From: Clostridia bacterium
GTDB lineage: Bacteria; Bacillota; Clostridia; Oscillospirales; Acutalibacteraceae
DNA: 44,164 nt
Assembly: GCA_017474125.1 (NCBI GenBank)
Contig: JAFVIF010000037.1
Span: forward strand, 1-44,164
Reading direction: 5' to 3'
Of the stretch, positions 23,691 through 31,753 are shown piece by piece (the stretch's first letter is position 1; each line of letters starts with the position of its first letter). The position numbers and the translations under genes are program-made. Below the pieces are notes generated by a model. The model did no database searches. It was not told the DNA's origin and saw only the letters and a list, made by a program, of their open reading frames with translations.

Positions 23691-24362
23691 ATGCTTAAAA
23701 TTTTAATTGCAGAGGATGACCGTGAGCTGCGCAGACTGTTTGCTCACGTTCTTCTCAAAAACGGTTATACCGTAAAAGAAGTAGGTAACGGCAAGGAAGC
23801 TTTTGAGGCTATTGATGCCGAATATTTCGATCTTATTGTTTCGGATATTATGATGCCGGTGATGGACGGCTATGAATTTGTGCGCCTTCTTCGTGAGTCG
23901 GGCAACACCACGCCTGTTTTGATGATAACCGCAAAGGATGCTTTTGATGATATGCGTAAGGGCTTTATATCCGGAACCGACGATTATATGGTTAAACCTA
24001 TTAATGTCAATGAAATGGTATTGCGTGTGCAAGCACTCCTTCGTCGTGCGCAGATGATAAATGACCGCAAACAGACTATCGGAGGCACTGTGCTTGAATG
24101 CGATACCTTTACGGTATCCTGCAATGGTGAAAGTACGGTTTTGCCACAAAAGGAATTTATGCTGCTTTATAAAATGGCATCTTTTCCGGGTCGTATCTTT
24201 ACTCGTCAGCAGCTTATGGATGACGTTTGGGGCTATGATACCGATAGCGATACTCATACTGTAGACGTTCACATCGGAAGACTCAGAGAGCGCTTTAAGG
24301 ACAATAATGATTTTAAAATTGTAACTATGCGAGGCGTTGGATACAAGGTGGTAAAGGTATGA
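23691..24362 (+). CDS. OmpR-family response regulator
   Basis: The 223-residue protein has a receiver domain (1-118) with acidic residues Asp9/Asp10, phospho-acceptor Asp52 in DIMMP, Thr80 and Lys102 (MVKP), and a winged-helix DNA-binding domain (about 128-223, with FTRQQLMDDVWGYDTDSDTHTVDVHIGRLR). All key residues are intact. AAAGG lies before the ATG. The histidine kinase gene overlaps it by four bases. It is divergent from the acyltransferase-PAP2-GNAT operon and is the natural candidate to bind the inverted repeat at 23584-23617, controlling both itself and that operon; this is inference. Confidence 0.95.
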   Translation: MLKILIAEDDRELRRLFAHVLLKNGYTVKEVGNGKEAFEAIDAEYFDLIVSDIMMPVMDGYEFVRLLRESGNTTPVLMITAKDAFDDMRKGFISGTDDYMVKPINVNEMVLRVQALLRRAQMINDRKQTIGGTVLECDTFTVSCNGESTVLPQKEFMLLYKMASFPGRIFTRQQLMDDVWGYDTDSDTHTVDVHIGRLRERFKDNNDFKIVTMRGVGYKVVKV

Positions 24363-25417
24363 AAACCAGACAAATATTTGAGGATATCCGCAACAGAAAA
24401 AAGGAGCGTCTGACACTAAGGGTACGAATGGTTATTTGGGTGCAGGCGGAGCTGTTGGCGTGTGTTGGTCTTGCTTTTTTAATTGATAACATTGCACATA
24501 CGCTAAATTCCAAATGGAAGGTGCCTCTACTGTTAGAGATTGTTATCGTTAGTGTGATTGTCGGCGGTATAATGACGGCATTTATATCAAAAGCCTTTTT
24601 CAATCCGGTGAAGAATTTGCGTCAAGCGATGGATAGGGTAGCAAACGGGGATTTCACTATACAGCTTGATACAGATAAGTCGTCTTCGGGTGAAATCAAG
24701 GAATTGTATGCAGGATTTAATTTGATGACAAACGAGCTTAATGCCACTAAAATTCTTCAAACCGACTTTATATCCAACGTGTCTCACGAATTTAAAACAC
24801 CTATCAATGCTATTGAGGGATATTCTACACTTTTGCAAGGATGCGAGAATTTGGATGATGACCAAAAGCAATATGTAGAAAAAATACTGTTTAACACCGG
24901 ACGTCTGTCCTCGCTTGTCAGTAACATATTACTGCTTTCTAAAATTGAAAATCAATCTATTAAAGCGAAACGAGAGGTGTTTTCCTTGGATGAGCAAATA
25001 AGGGAAACCATCGTGGCGCTTGAAACCGCGTGGGCACCTAAAAACATTGAGTTGAACGTTGAGCTTGACAGTGTGAAATATAATGGTAATGAAATTATTA
25101 TGCGACATGTTTGGAGCAATCTTATTGGTAACGCTATAAAATTTTCGCCCGAAAACAGCACCGTGTCTATATGCCTACAAAATCAAAAAGATAAATTTAT
25201 TTTTAGCGTCACCGATCAAGGCGAGGGCTTATCTGATGAAGCGAAAAAGCATTTGTTTGATAAATTTTATCAAGCAGATACCTCTCATAAATCGGAAGGC
25301 AACGGTTTAGGTCTTGCTCTTGTAAAGAGGATTCTTGATATAGAAGACGGAAGCGTTTCTGCTGAGAATGTAGATGGTGGCGGTTGCCGATTCACCGTTA
25401 TATTATATGATAAGTAA
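24359..25417 (+). CDS. Sensor histidine kinase, intramembrane-sensing type
   Basis: The 352-residue protein has two transmembrane helices (about 25-42 and 57-76) joined by only some 14 residues outside, then a HAMP domain (about 77-130), a HisKA domain with His143 in SNVSHEFKTP, and an HATPase domain with the N box (WSNLIGNAIKFSP), DQGEGL and GNGLGLALVK. The very short outer loop is typical of intramembrane-sensing kinases that sense the membrane or a partner transporter, as in the BceS group, though here no ABC transporter is adjacent. It starts in the ATGA overlap with the regulator. The neighbouring lipid-type operon suggests a membrane-state signal; this is inference. Confidence 0.94.
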   Translation: MKTRQIFEDIRNRKKERLTLRVRMVIWVQAELLACVGLAFLIDNIAHTLNSKWKVPLLLEIVIVSVIVGGIMTAFISKAFFNPVKNLRQAMDRVANGDFTIQLDTDKSSSGEIKELYAGFNLMTNELNATKILQTDFISNVSHEFKTPINAIEGYSTLLQGCENLDDDQKQYVEKILFNTGRLSSLVSNILLLSKIENQSIKAKREVFSLDEQIRETIVALETAWAPKNIELNVELDSVKYNGNEIIMRHVWSNLIGNAIKFSPENSTVSICLQNQKDKFIFSVTDQGEGLSDEAKKHLFDKFYQADTSHKSEGNGLGLALVKRILDIEDGSVSAENVDGGGCRFTVILYDK

Positions 25418-25498
25418 TAATATTATTATTTAAAAATGAATTGGGAATACGCGAATAACGAGAAGTTTTTATAAAGTCTTATAGCATAACTCATCCTA

Positions 25499-25538
25499 AA
25501 AATAAAACCGACTCTTTCGGGATTCGGTTTTATTTTTT
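25499..25538 (+). terminator. Terminator of the two-component operon
   Basis: AATAAAACCGA pairs with TCGGTTTTATT around a partly paired loop, followed by a run of T residues (25532-25539). It lies about 80 bases after the kinase stop. Confidence 0.75.
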
Positions 25539-25562
25539 TGCTCTCTATCATATATTTTTATT

Positions 25563-25615
25563 GGCCCTGCCGCTTTTTGAAGAATGAAAATCGTTTTTCT
25601 GTTTGGCGGCGGGCC
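25563..25615 (+). other. Nested hairpin in the leader of the M23 gene
   Basis: GGCCCTGCCGC (25563-25573) pairs with GCGGCGGGCC (25606-25615) except for one bulged T, enclosing a smaller AT hairpin. It is GC-rich in AT-rich surroundings and ends 21 bases before the M23 start codon. No known riboswitch motif was recognised, and no T run follows. Confidence 0.4.
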
Positions 25616-25636
25616 GTCGAAATAGGGGGTAGCGCT

Positions 25637-26269
25637 ATGGAAAAGCATAAAAATAGATTTATTTCAATAATAATATTGGAAATTGCGGCTGTTTTAGTGG
25701 TAGTAGCTGTGTTGCTTACTTTTAGAGTTTTTGCCGTTGATTTATTTAATAAAACAAGCGAGCTTCACAATAAATATTTTGAAAGCGAAACCTTAATAGA
25801 TGAAGGAAAGGATAAGGTTAAGGAAGATTCTTTAGCGGAACTGCCTACCGTTTATTCTAATTTTACGTCAAATAGCTTTGTAACCCCTTTGGTCGGGAGA
25901 ATATCGTCGGACTTTGGCATACGCTCTGACCCCTTCGACGGAAAAAAAGCGCGTCACGAGGGCACCGACATTGCCGCTCCTAAGGGTAGTGAAATTTTGG
26001 CGGCGGCAGGGGGGACTGTTACCTTTGTCGGCTATGAGGAGGACGGCTACGGAAAGTACCTTAAAATAAAACACAGCGATACGGTTATGACCCTTTATGC
26101 TCATTGCAGTGAAATACTTGTTAAAAAGGGTGATACCGTAACGGCAGGGCAGTGCGTAGCTTTGGTTGGAAGCACGGGACAGTCAACGGGTAATCATTTG
26201 CATTTTGAAATACGAATTAACGGAAAAGCGGTAAACGCTATGTGGTATCTTAATTATAATGAAAATTAA
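25637..26269 (+). CDS. M23-family peptidase with N-terminal membrane anchor, SpoIVFA/SpoIIQ-like
   Basis: The 210-residue protein has a basic start, one transmembrane helix (about 9-34), a short linker and a LytM/M23 domain (about 85-205). The zinc ligands look intact: His107 and Asp111 in RHEGTD and His189 in HLHFE, with His156 in YAHCSE, so it may be an active peptidoglycan endopeptidase. AGGGGGT lies about eight bases before the ATG at 25637; the longer frame from 25538 begins in the preceding terminator and is rejected. The M50 protease gene overlaps its end by 11 bases, the same order as spoIVFA-spoIVFB in sporulating Firmicutes. In B. subtilis SpoIVFA the LytM domain is degenerate, so the intact motif here is a difference. 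Confidence 0.85.
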   Translation: MEKHKNRFISIIILEIAAVLVVVAVLLTFRVFAVDLFNKTSELHNKYFESETLIDEGKDKVKEDSLAELPTVYSNFTSNSFVTPLVGRISSDFGIRSDPFDGKKARHEGTDIAAPKGSEILAAAGGTVTFVGYEEDGYGKYLKIKHSDTVMTLYAHCSEILVKKGDTVTAGQCVALVGSTGQSTGNHLHFEIRINGKAVNAMWYLNYNEN

Positions 26270-26849
26270 GCTTTTTGGAATAAAACTAACGGTTTCGTAT
26301 CTTTTTTGCGCCTTTATTTGCTTAATGCTTTTGTGCGATAAAACGGGGCTTTTTATACCAATGCTGTTGGCTGTGCTTATTCACGAGGGCGGTCATTTGC
26401 TTTTTATGTGGCTTTATGATTGCGCCCCTACCGAAATAAAGCTTATACCGGGAAGCGTACAGCTTTGCGCGCCCATTTGCTCGGGTAAGCCGTCACTTTT
26501 AATAAGTCTTTCGGGACCGATAGCAAATATTATTGTTTTTATACTTGTTTTCGGCGGCAGTGTTATGCAGGGGGACGACTATTATTTAACCTTTGCCTTT
26601 GTTAATTTAATATACGGTGTTTTTAATCTTTTGCCCCTTATAGGTCTTGATGGCGGCACAGCATTAAAGGAAGCGCTTATAAATAAAAAAGGAGAAGCCT
26701 TTGCTTTAAGGGTGCTTTCTGCCATAACGGTTTGTGCCGCGGTTTTTTCACTGTCATTGGCGATTTTTATGAGTATTATCGGAAGGGTTAATTATTCTGC
26801 ATATATTTTGTCGTTATACCTTGTTTTGTCTGTATTGCTTAAATTTTAG
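26259..26849 (+). CDS. M50-family intramembrane metalloprotease, SpoIVFB-like
   Basis: The 196-residue protein is a polytopic site-2 protease. It has HEGGH (His42, Glu43, His46) in one helix and the partner zinc ligand Asp131 in NLLPLIGLDGG, matching the SpoIVFB pattern, with about five or six hydrophobic helices. SpoIVFB cleaves pro-sigma-K in the mother-cell membrane. Here it overlaps the M23-type partner by 11 bases, as expected for a spoIVFA/spoIVFB pair. The C-terminal CBS domain of B. subtilis SpoIVFB is missing; the protein ends after a final helix. The sporulation role is inferred from order and motifs. Confidence 0.85.
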   Translation: MKIKLFGIKLTVSYLFCAFICLMLLCDKTGLFIPMLLAVLIHEGGHLLFMWLYDCAPTEIKLIPGSVQLCAPICSGKPSLLISLSGPIANIIVFILVFGGSVMQGDDYYLTFAFVNLIYGVFNLLPLIGLDGGTALKEALINKKGEAFALRVLSAITVCAAVFSLSLAIFMSIIGRVNYSAYILSLYLVLSVLLKF

Positions 26850-26878
26850 TTGAAACAAAGACTTAGTTATTGTATTAT
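26850..26878 (+). promoter_or_regulatory. Sigma-A promoter of the radical SAM gene
   Basis: TTGAAA (26850-26855) and TATTAT (26873-26878) are 17 bases apart. The -35 starts one base after the M50 stop codon, and the ATG is at 26911. Confidence 0.6.
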
Positions 26879-26910
26879 AAAGGTATATTAAATCTTGCGA
26901 GGAATTTTAA

Positions 26911-28755
26911 ATGGACAATAAGAAATTAGAGGAGCTTTTCCTTACGGTTCAAAAGCCGGGACGATACTGCGGCGGAGAGCAGGGAAGCGTTATAAAAGAC
27001 AAAAACAAGGTGGACGTACGCTTTGCTTTTTGCTTCCCCGACACCTACGAGGTGGGTATGTCGCATTTGGGTATGAAGATACTGTATTCCTGCTTTAACG
27101 AGCGTGAGGATATTTGGTGTGAGCGTGTTTTTGCACCGTGGATTGATTTCGAAAAGGTGATGAGAGAAAACGGGATTCCTCTTTTCGCTCTTGAAAGCAG
27201 AGACCCCGTTAAGGATTTCGACTTTATAGGCTTTACCCTTCAGTATGAAATGAGCTATACCAACGTTGTTAATATGTTAGACCTTGCGGGTCTCCCCATA
27301 AAAAGCAGTGAAAGAAACGAGCTTAACAATATTGTTGTTGCGGGCGGCCCCTGCGCCTGTAATGCCGAGCCTATTGCCGATTTTATTGATATTTTCTTTT
27401 TAGGCGAGGGCGAGGAGGTAGACCTTCAGGTTATCGACCTGTATAAGGAATGCAAGAAAAACGGACTTACTAAGGCTCAGTTTTTGGAAAAGGCCGCAAA
27501 AATTGAGGGTGTTTACGTGCCCTCGCTTTATGAAGTAAGCTATAAAGCTGACGGTACCGTAAAGGCTGTGAATCCAAAAAACGGCGCACCCAAAACGGTT
27601 AAAAAGCGCATTATAACCGATATGGACAAGTCCTACTATCCAAAGGAATTCGTTGTGCCTTACATTGAAATAGTTCACGACCGTGCCGTTCAGGAAATAT
27701 ACAGAGGCTGTATTCGCGGCTGTCGATTTTGTCAGGCAGGCTTCCTTTATCGCCCCGTAAGGGAAAAATCACCCGACGTTATAAGCAGTCAGGCGAAGGA
27801 TCTTTGCTTATCGACGGGATATGATGAAATATCTCTTTCATCCCTTTCTACAAGCGACTATACGAAATTAGAGGAATTGCTTAATAATCTTTTGAGCTGG
27901 ACTGATGAGGAGAAGGTTAGCCTTTCCTTACCGTCACTTAGAATTGATAATTTCTCTCCGGAATTGCTCAGCAAAATTAATCATATAAGAAAAAGCGGCT
28001 TGACCTTTGCACCCGAAGCAGGCACGCAGAGACTCAGAGACGTTATAAACAAGAATATTACCGAAAAGGAAATTCTCGATACCTGCCGCATTGCCTTTGC
28101 AGGCGGTCATACCTCTGTAAAGCTTTACTTTATGCTGGGACTTCCCACCGAAACCGACGAGGACCTTAAGGGTATTGCCGATTTGGCACAGAAGATAGTA
28201 GATATTTATTACGCTATGCCTAACCGTCCGAAGGGAAGAAGCGTTGATGTAGGTGTCAGCGTTTCAACCTTTGTTCCAAAGCCCTTCACCCCATTTCAGT
28301 TTGAGCCTCAAATAACAAGGGAGGAAATAGTGCGCCGTCAAAATTATTTAAGAAGCTGTGTTACAACCAAAAAGGTTTCACTTTCCTGGCACGATTCCTC
28401 TACCAGCTTTTTAGAGGGTGTTTTTGCGCGCGGTGACCGAAGGCTTGGCGCTGTTATTGAAGCGGCGCTTAAAAAGGGATGTATATTTGATAGCTGGACC
28501 GAATGCTTTAATCTTGATAAATGGCTCGAGGCTTTTAGTGAATGCGGTATTGACCCCGAATTTTACAGCTGTCGTCAAAGAGAATTTGACGAGGTATTGC
28601 CTTGGGACCACCTTGATTACGCCGTAAGCAAGGAATTCTTTATCAGGCAAAACAAATTGGCGCATGAAGCCAAAACTACTCCGAATTGCCGTATTGCCTG
28701 TGCTGCTTGCGGTGCAAATTGCTATGGGGAGGGTGTTTGCTTTGAAAAACGTTAG
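26911..28755 (+). CDS. TIGR03960-family radical SAM protein
   Basis: The 614-residue protein has an N-terminal B12-binding-like region (about 30-180, with PDTYEVGMSHLGMKILY and GFTLQYEMSYTNVVNMLDLAGLP) and a radical SAM barrel carrying the 4Fe-4S cysteines C267, C271 and C274 (GCIRGCRFCQAG). The later EAGTQRLRDVINKN and HDSSTSFLEGVFARGDRR match the family. A Cys-rich end (CRIACAACGANCYGEGVC) suggests a second metal site. The reaction is unknown. GAGG precedes the ATG. The DUF2344 gene overlaps its end, the usual partner in Clostridia, where ribonuclease G and rplU often follow; those are absent here. Confidence 0.9.
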   Translation: MDNKKLEELFLTVQKPGRYCGGEQGSVIKDKNKVDVRFAFCFPDTYEVGMSHLGMKILYSCFNEREDIWCERVFAPWIDFEKVMRENGIPLFALESRDPVKDFDFIGFTLQYEMSYTNVVNMLDLAGLPIKSSERNELNNIVVAGGPCACNAEPIADFIDIFFLGEGEEVDLQVIDLYKECKKNGLTKAQFLEKAAKIEGVYVPSLYEVSYKADGTVKAVNPKNGAPKTVKKRIITDMDKSYYPKEFVVPYIEIVHDRAVQEIYRGCIRGCRFCQAGFLYRPVREKSPDVISSQAKDLCLSTGYDEISLSSLSTSDYTKLEELLNNLLSWTDEEKVSLSLPSLRIDNFSPELLSKINHIRKSGLTFAPEAGTQRLRDVINKNITEKEILDTCRIAFAGGHTSVKLYFMLGLPTETDEDLKGIADLAQKIVDIYYAMPNRPKGRSVDVGVSVSTFVPKPFTPFQFEPQITREEIVRRQNYLRSCVTTKKVSLSWHDSSTSFLEGVFARGDRRLGAVIEAALKKGCIFDSWTECFNLDKWLEAFSECGIDPEFYSCRQREFDEVLPWDHLDYAVSKEFFIRQNKLAHEAKTTPNCRIACAACGANCYGEGVCFEKR

Positions 28756-29374
28756 AGTTTTTTTCTCCAAAAAGGGTCGGCTCCGTTTTGTTTCTCACCT
28801 TGATATGAATAGATTTTTTACCCGAGTGCTGAGAAAAAGCGGTCTTCCGATTTGGTACACTGAGGGCTTTAATCCTCACCCGTATTTAACCTTTGCTTTA
28901 CCTCTTTCCTTGGGCTTTGAAAGTATTTACGAGGTGCTTGATTTCCGTCTTATAGAAGATGATTTTCCTCTTGAGGAGGTTAAAAATAAGCTTTCGGCAG
29001 TGCTTCCCGAGTATGTTGAAATAATAAAGGTTTCCGAGCCCGTTATGAAGGCGGGGAAAATTACCGCCGCAGGCTTTAGTCTTTGCTTTGAAAATGAAAA
29101 GGCCGCAACTGAATTTGCCGCATTTTTGGCAACGGGTAACGTGGTTATTACCAAAAAGACCAAAAAGGGTGATATTAAGGTTGAAGAAGTATCGGAAAAA
29201 ATTATTTCGGTTAAGCGGAGTAATAATGAGGTTTGCCTTGTTCTGCCGGCAGGCAATGATAACCTTAATCCGTCGCTTTTGGTTTCAGCCTTTAACCAAA
29301 AACAGGGCAGGGAGTATTCCGTTGGCTATACAAGAACTGCTCTTTACGGACAGAGTAATCTTCTGTTTGAATAG
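28742..29374 (+). CDS. DUF2344 (TIGR03936) family protein, partner of the radical SAM protein
   Basis: The 210-residue protein starts with the family's typical FFSKKGRLRFVSHLDMNRFFTRVLRKSGLPIWYTEGFNPHP block, followed by LSLGFESIYEVLDF. Its function is unknown, but it is nearly always beside or fused to the TIGR03960 radical SAM protein. The start is not certain: a TTG at 28742 has GGAGGG about eight bases upstream and gives LKNVRVFF, while a GTG at 28733 or ATG at 28724 also fit. The overlap with the radical SAM gene is 14 bases with the TTG. No terminator was found after the stop. Confidence 0.87.
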   Translation: MKNVRVFFSKKGRLRFVSHLDMNRFFTRVLRKSGLPIWYTEGFNPHPYLTFALPLSLGFESIYEVLDFRLIEDDFPLEEVKNKLSAVLPEYVEIIKVSEPVMKAGKITAAGFSLCFENEKAATEFAAFLATGNVVITKKTKKGDIKVEEVSEKIISVKRSNNEVCLVLPAGNDNLNPSLLVSAFNQKQGREYSVGYTRTALYGQSNLLFE

Positions 29375-29462
29375 TTAAATTTAATATATGAAAAGTGTCG
29401 TTAAATACAGCAATTTTTGTCTATATGTTGTAGTTTATTGTCTATCTATCGTGTGATTTTTT

Positions 29463-29471
29463 TGGTATTAT
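29463..29471 (+). promoter_or_regulatory. Possible extended -10 promoter of the isomerase-oxidoreductase pair
   Basis: The sequence reads TGGTATTAT, a TG-extended -10, about 60 bases before the ATG at 29531. The leader has a small GGTGA/TCACC hairpin (29478-29500). The upstream direct repeat TTGTCTAT occurs twice, at about 29418 and 29439. No good -35 was seen. Confidence 0.4.
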
Positions 29472-29530
29472 GTTGGTGGTGAGACGGAATAACAGTCACC
29501 GAAAAAATTATCCTTTACGGAGGGATTAGT

Positions 29531-30355
29531 ATGGGTAAATTACCTATTGGCATTCAGCTTTACTCTGTAAGAGATGCGGTAGAAGCTGATTTTGCCGGAA
29601 CTTTAAAAGAACTTAAGAAAATGGGTTACGATGCAGTTGAATTTGCAGGTCTTTTCAACCATACTGCAGAGCAGGTTAAGGCAATGTGCGACGAAGCAGG
29701 TCTTATTCCTATTTCTGCTCATGTAGGCCTCGGCGTAATTATGCCTAACGTAGAAAAGGTTGTTGGCGACTATGCAGCTATCGGATGTAAATATATTGCC
29801 ATTCCTTGGGCTGCCGCCGATAAAGATCTTCCCGGTGCTCCCGGATATGATACCTTCCTTGCTAATATTAAAACTGTTTCTGCAGAATGTGCTAAGCACG
29901 GTATGAAGCTGCTTTACCATAACCACGATTTTGAATTTGTAAAAATCGACGGTAAAAACAAGCTTGATATACTTTATGCCGACACCACTCCAGAGGAGTT
30001 AGGAACTCAGGTAGATACCTGTTGGGCCAAGGTTGGCGGCGAGGACCCTGCTAAGTACGTAATGAAGTATGCAGGCAGAGCTCCTCTTGTTCATATTAAG
30101 GACTTTGTTGGCTCTAAGAGTGCTAAAATGTACGATCTTATCGACGGCGGAGTTGTAGAGGAAAACAATGAAGAGGTTGTTCCTTTCGAGCTTCGTCCCG
30201 TTGGCTACGGTATTCAGGACGTTCTCTCCATCATTAAGGCGGCTGAAAATGCAGGTGCTGAAATGGTAATCGTAGAACAGGATAATTGGTCTTTGGGCAG
30301 AAACTCTATAGAAAGCGCAAAGCTCAGCGTTGACTATATCAGAAACATTTATTAA
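29531..30355 (+). CDS. Sugar phosphate isomerase/epimerase family protein
   Basis: The 274-residue protein is a xylose isomerase-like TIM barrel. It begins with GIQLYSVRDAV and has metal-site motifs LLYHNHDFEF (His/Asp/Glu region), QVDTCWAKVGGEDP (Asp) and LVHIKDF (His), with a C-terminal MVIVEQDNW (Glu). A strong GGAGG precedes the ATG. It is followed 37 bases later by a Gfo/Idh/MocA oxidoreductase. Such pairs commonly handle inositol or unusual sugars, but the substrate cannot be read from the sequence. Codon use looks like that of a well-expressed gene. Confidence 0.88.
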   Translation: MGKLPIGIQLYSVRDAVEADFAGTLKELKKMGYDAVEFAGLFNHTAEQVKAMCDEAGLIPISAHVGLGVIMPNVEKVVGDYAAIGCKYIAIPWAAADKDLPGAPGYDTFLANIKTVSAECAKHGMKLLYHNHDFEFVKIDGKNKLDILYADTTPEELGTQVDTCWAKVGGEDPAKYVMKYAGRAPLVHIKDFVGSKSAKMYDLIDGGVVEENNEEVVPFELRPVGYGIQDVLSIIKAAENAGAEMVIVEQDNWSLGRNSIESAKLSVDYIRNIY

Positions 30356-30392
30356 TCATTCAAATTAATAAAATTCAAAGGAGTGTTTAATT

Positions 30393-31565
30393 ATGGCAGA
30401 CAATATTTTAGACAGATTTGACGGCAACTTTTCCGACGATGCGGCAGTAGATACTTCTCGCAAGGTAAAGGTTGGTATTATCGGTACAGGTTGGATTGCA
30501 GAGGCTCATATAAGAGAATATCTCGCTATGGAAGATGTTGAGATTGTAGCTCTTGCAGACCTTGTTCCCGGTAAAGCAGAAGCTTTTGCTAAGAAATTCG
30601 GAGTAGAAGGAGCAAAGTACTATCCTTCTCACAAAGAGCTTATCGATGCAGGTGAGGTAGAAGCTGTTTCTGTTTGTACCTACAACTGTCAGCACGCTGA
30701 GCCTACCATTTATGCTCTTAATCACGGTGTAAACGTTATGCTTGAAAAGCCCTTCACCGTTACCCTTGACGAAGCAGTTGAGGTTATGAAGGCTGAAAAG
30801 GCAAGCGGCAAGCTCCTTACTATCGGTTTCCAGCCCAGAATGAGCGAAAATATGAAGATGATCAAAAAGATCGTTGATTCCGGAGAACTTGGTGATATTT
30901 ACTACATTAAGGCGGGCGGCGGACGTCGTCACGGTATTCCTACCCCTTACGGCACTACCTTTATTGAGAAGGAAACAGGCGGTATCGGTGCTATGGGTGA
31001 TATCGGTTGCTATTCTCTTGATATGCTTCTTAATGCCGTTGGCTATCCCAAGCCTCTTACCGTAACCGGTTATGCTTCCGACTTCTTAGGTAAGAACCCC
31101 GAATATTACACCTACGACGGTAAGCCCGCTGAGTATGCCGATAAGTTCGGTGTAGACGATTTTGCCGCAGGCTTCGTACGTCTTGAAGGCGGTATTGTTC
31201 TCGACTTTATGATTTCCTGGGCTATGCATATGGATTCTATAGGCGATGCTATTATCCTTGGTACCAAGGGTGGTTTGCGTATTCCTTCTACCGAATGCTG
31301 GAACGGTGAATTTTCTAAGCCGCTTACCATCTACAAGGATGTTGCCGGCAGACGAGTTCAGTATGAAGTTCCGCTCGTTGCAACTACAACTAACGGTAAG
31401 AGTCTTTTCTACAATAAGATTCGTTCTTTCCTTGATGCTGTTAAGTACGGCGGCGAGCCCACCGTTCCTTCAAGCCAGATTCTTTACAATCAGGCTATTA
31501 TCGACGGCATTATTAAGTCCAACGCCGTTGGTAAGGAAATTGAAATTGAAATCCCCGAGATTTAA
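30393..31565 (+). CDS. Gfo/Idh/MocA-family oxidoreductase
   Basis: The 390-residue protein has an NAD(P)-binding Rossmann domain after a 25-residue leader (GIIGTGWIAEAH, near residue 30) and the family's EKP motif (VMLEKPFTV) with the conserved lysine, then a GFQPRMSENM segment and a C-terminal beta-sheet substrate domain. A possible His/Asp catalytic pair sits in GDIGCYSLDMLL, where the usual His is replaced by Tyr or lies elsewhere. AAAGGAG precedes the ATG. It follows the isomerase-like gene and is closed by a terminator, so the two form an operon, probably for a sugar or polyol. Confidence 0.9.
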   Translation: MADNILDRFDGNFSDDAAVDTSRKVKVGIIGTGWIAEAHIREYLAMEDVEIVALADLVPGKAEAFAKKFGVEGAKYYPSHKELIDAGEVEAVSVCTYNCQHAEPTIYALNHGVNVMLEKPFTVTLDEAVEVMKAEKASGKLLTIGFQPRMSENMKMIKKIVDSGELGDIYYIKAGGGRRHGIPTPYGTTFIEKETGGIGAMGDIGCYSLDMLLNAVGYPKPLTVTGYASDFLGKNPEYYTYDGKPAEYADKFGVDDFAAGFVRLEGGIVLDFMISWAMHMDSIGDAIILGTKGGLRIPSTECWNGEFSKPLTIYKDVAGRRVQYEVPLVATTTNGKSLFYNKIRSFLDAVKYGGEPTVPSSQILYNQAIIDGIIKSNAVGKEIEIEIPEI

Positions 31566-31605
31566 TGAATTTTTAAGCTGTTAAAATATCTGAACTATGC
31601 CCAAT

Positions 31606-31637
31606 AACCGAGCTTCCTGCAGGAGGCTCGGTTTTTT
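31606..31637 (+). terminator. Terminator of the isomerase-oxidoreductase pair
   Basis: AACCGAGCTTCCTG pairs with CAGGAGGCTCGGTT with one G-U wobble, followed by six T residues. Confidence 0.85.
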
Positions 31638-31680
31638 ATGTTTTTTTATGCATTTTTACCCGTTTTTATTGCATTTTTAC

Positions 31681-31709
31681 TTGACTGAGAAAAAATGGAG
31701 TAATATAAT
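31681..31709 (+). promoter_or_regulatory. Strong sigma-A promoter of the aromatic amino acid operon
   Basis: TTGACT (31681-31686) and TATAAT (31704-31709) are 17 bases apart. The predicted start near 31716 gives a leader of about 38 bases. Confidence 0.8.
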
Positions 31710-31732
31710 AATATAGTGTTTATATTATTATA
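31704..31732. repeat. AT-only inverted repeat over the -10 box of the aro operon
   Basis: TATAATAATATA (31704-31715) and its exact complement (31721-31732) are separated by GTGTT. The left arm contains the -10 hexamer. It could be a repressor site, or simply AT-rich sequence. Confidence 0.4.
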
Positions 31733-31753
31733 CTTATATAAAGAGGCGATTTA

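Noticed and set aside
23703-24416. A 237-codon minus-strand open frame over the response regulator
   Set aside because: The regulator on the plus strand is unambiguous; the antisense product is His/Ile-rich without domains.
29415-29450. Direct repeat TTGTCTAT (two copies) as a CRISPR-like or regulator array
   Set aside because: There are only two 8-base copies in an AT-rich leader, which is well within chance.
31680-31753. T-box or attenuator before the aromatic operon
   Set aside because: The leader is only about 38 bases, with no leader peptide, specifier loop or T-box sequence.
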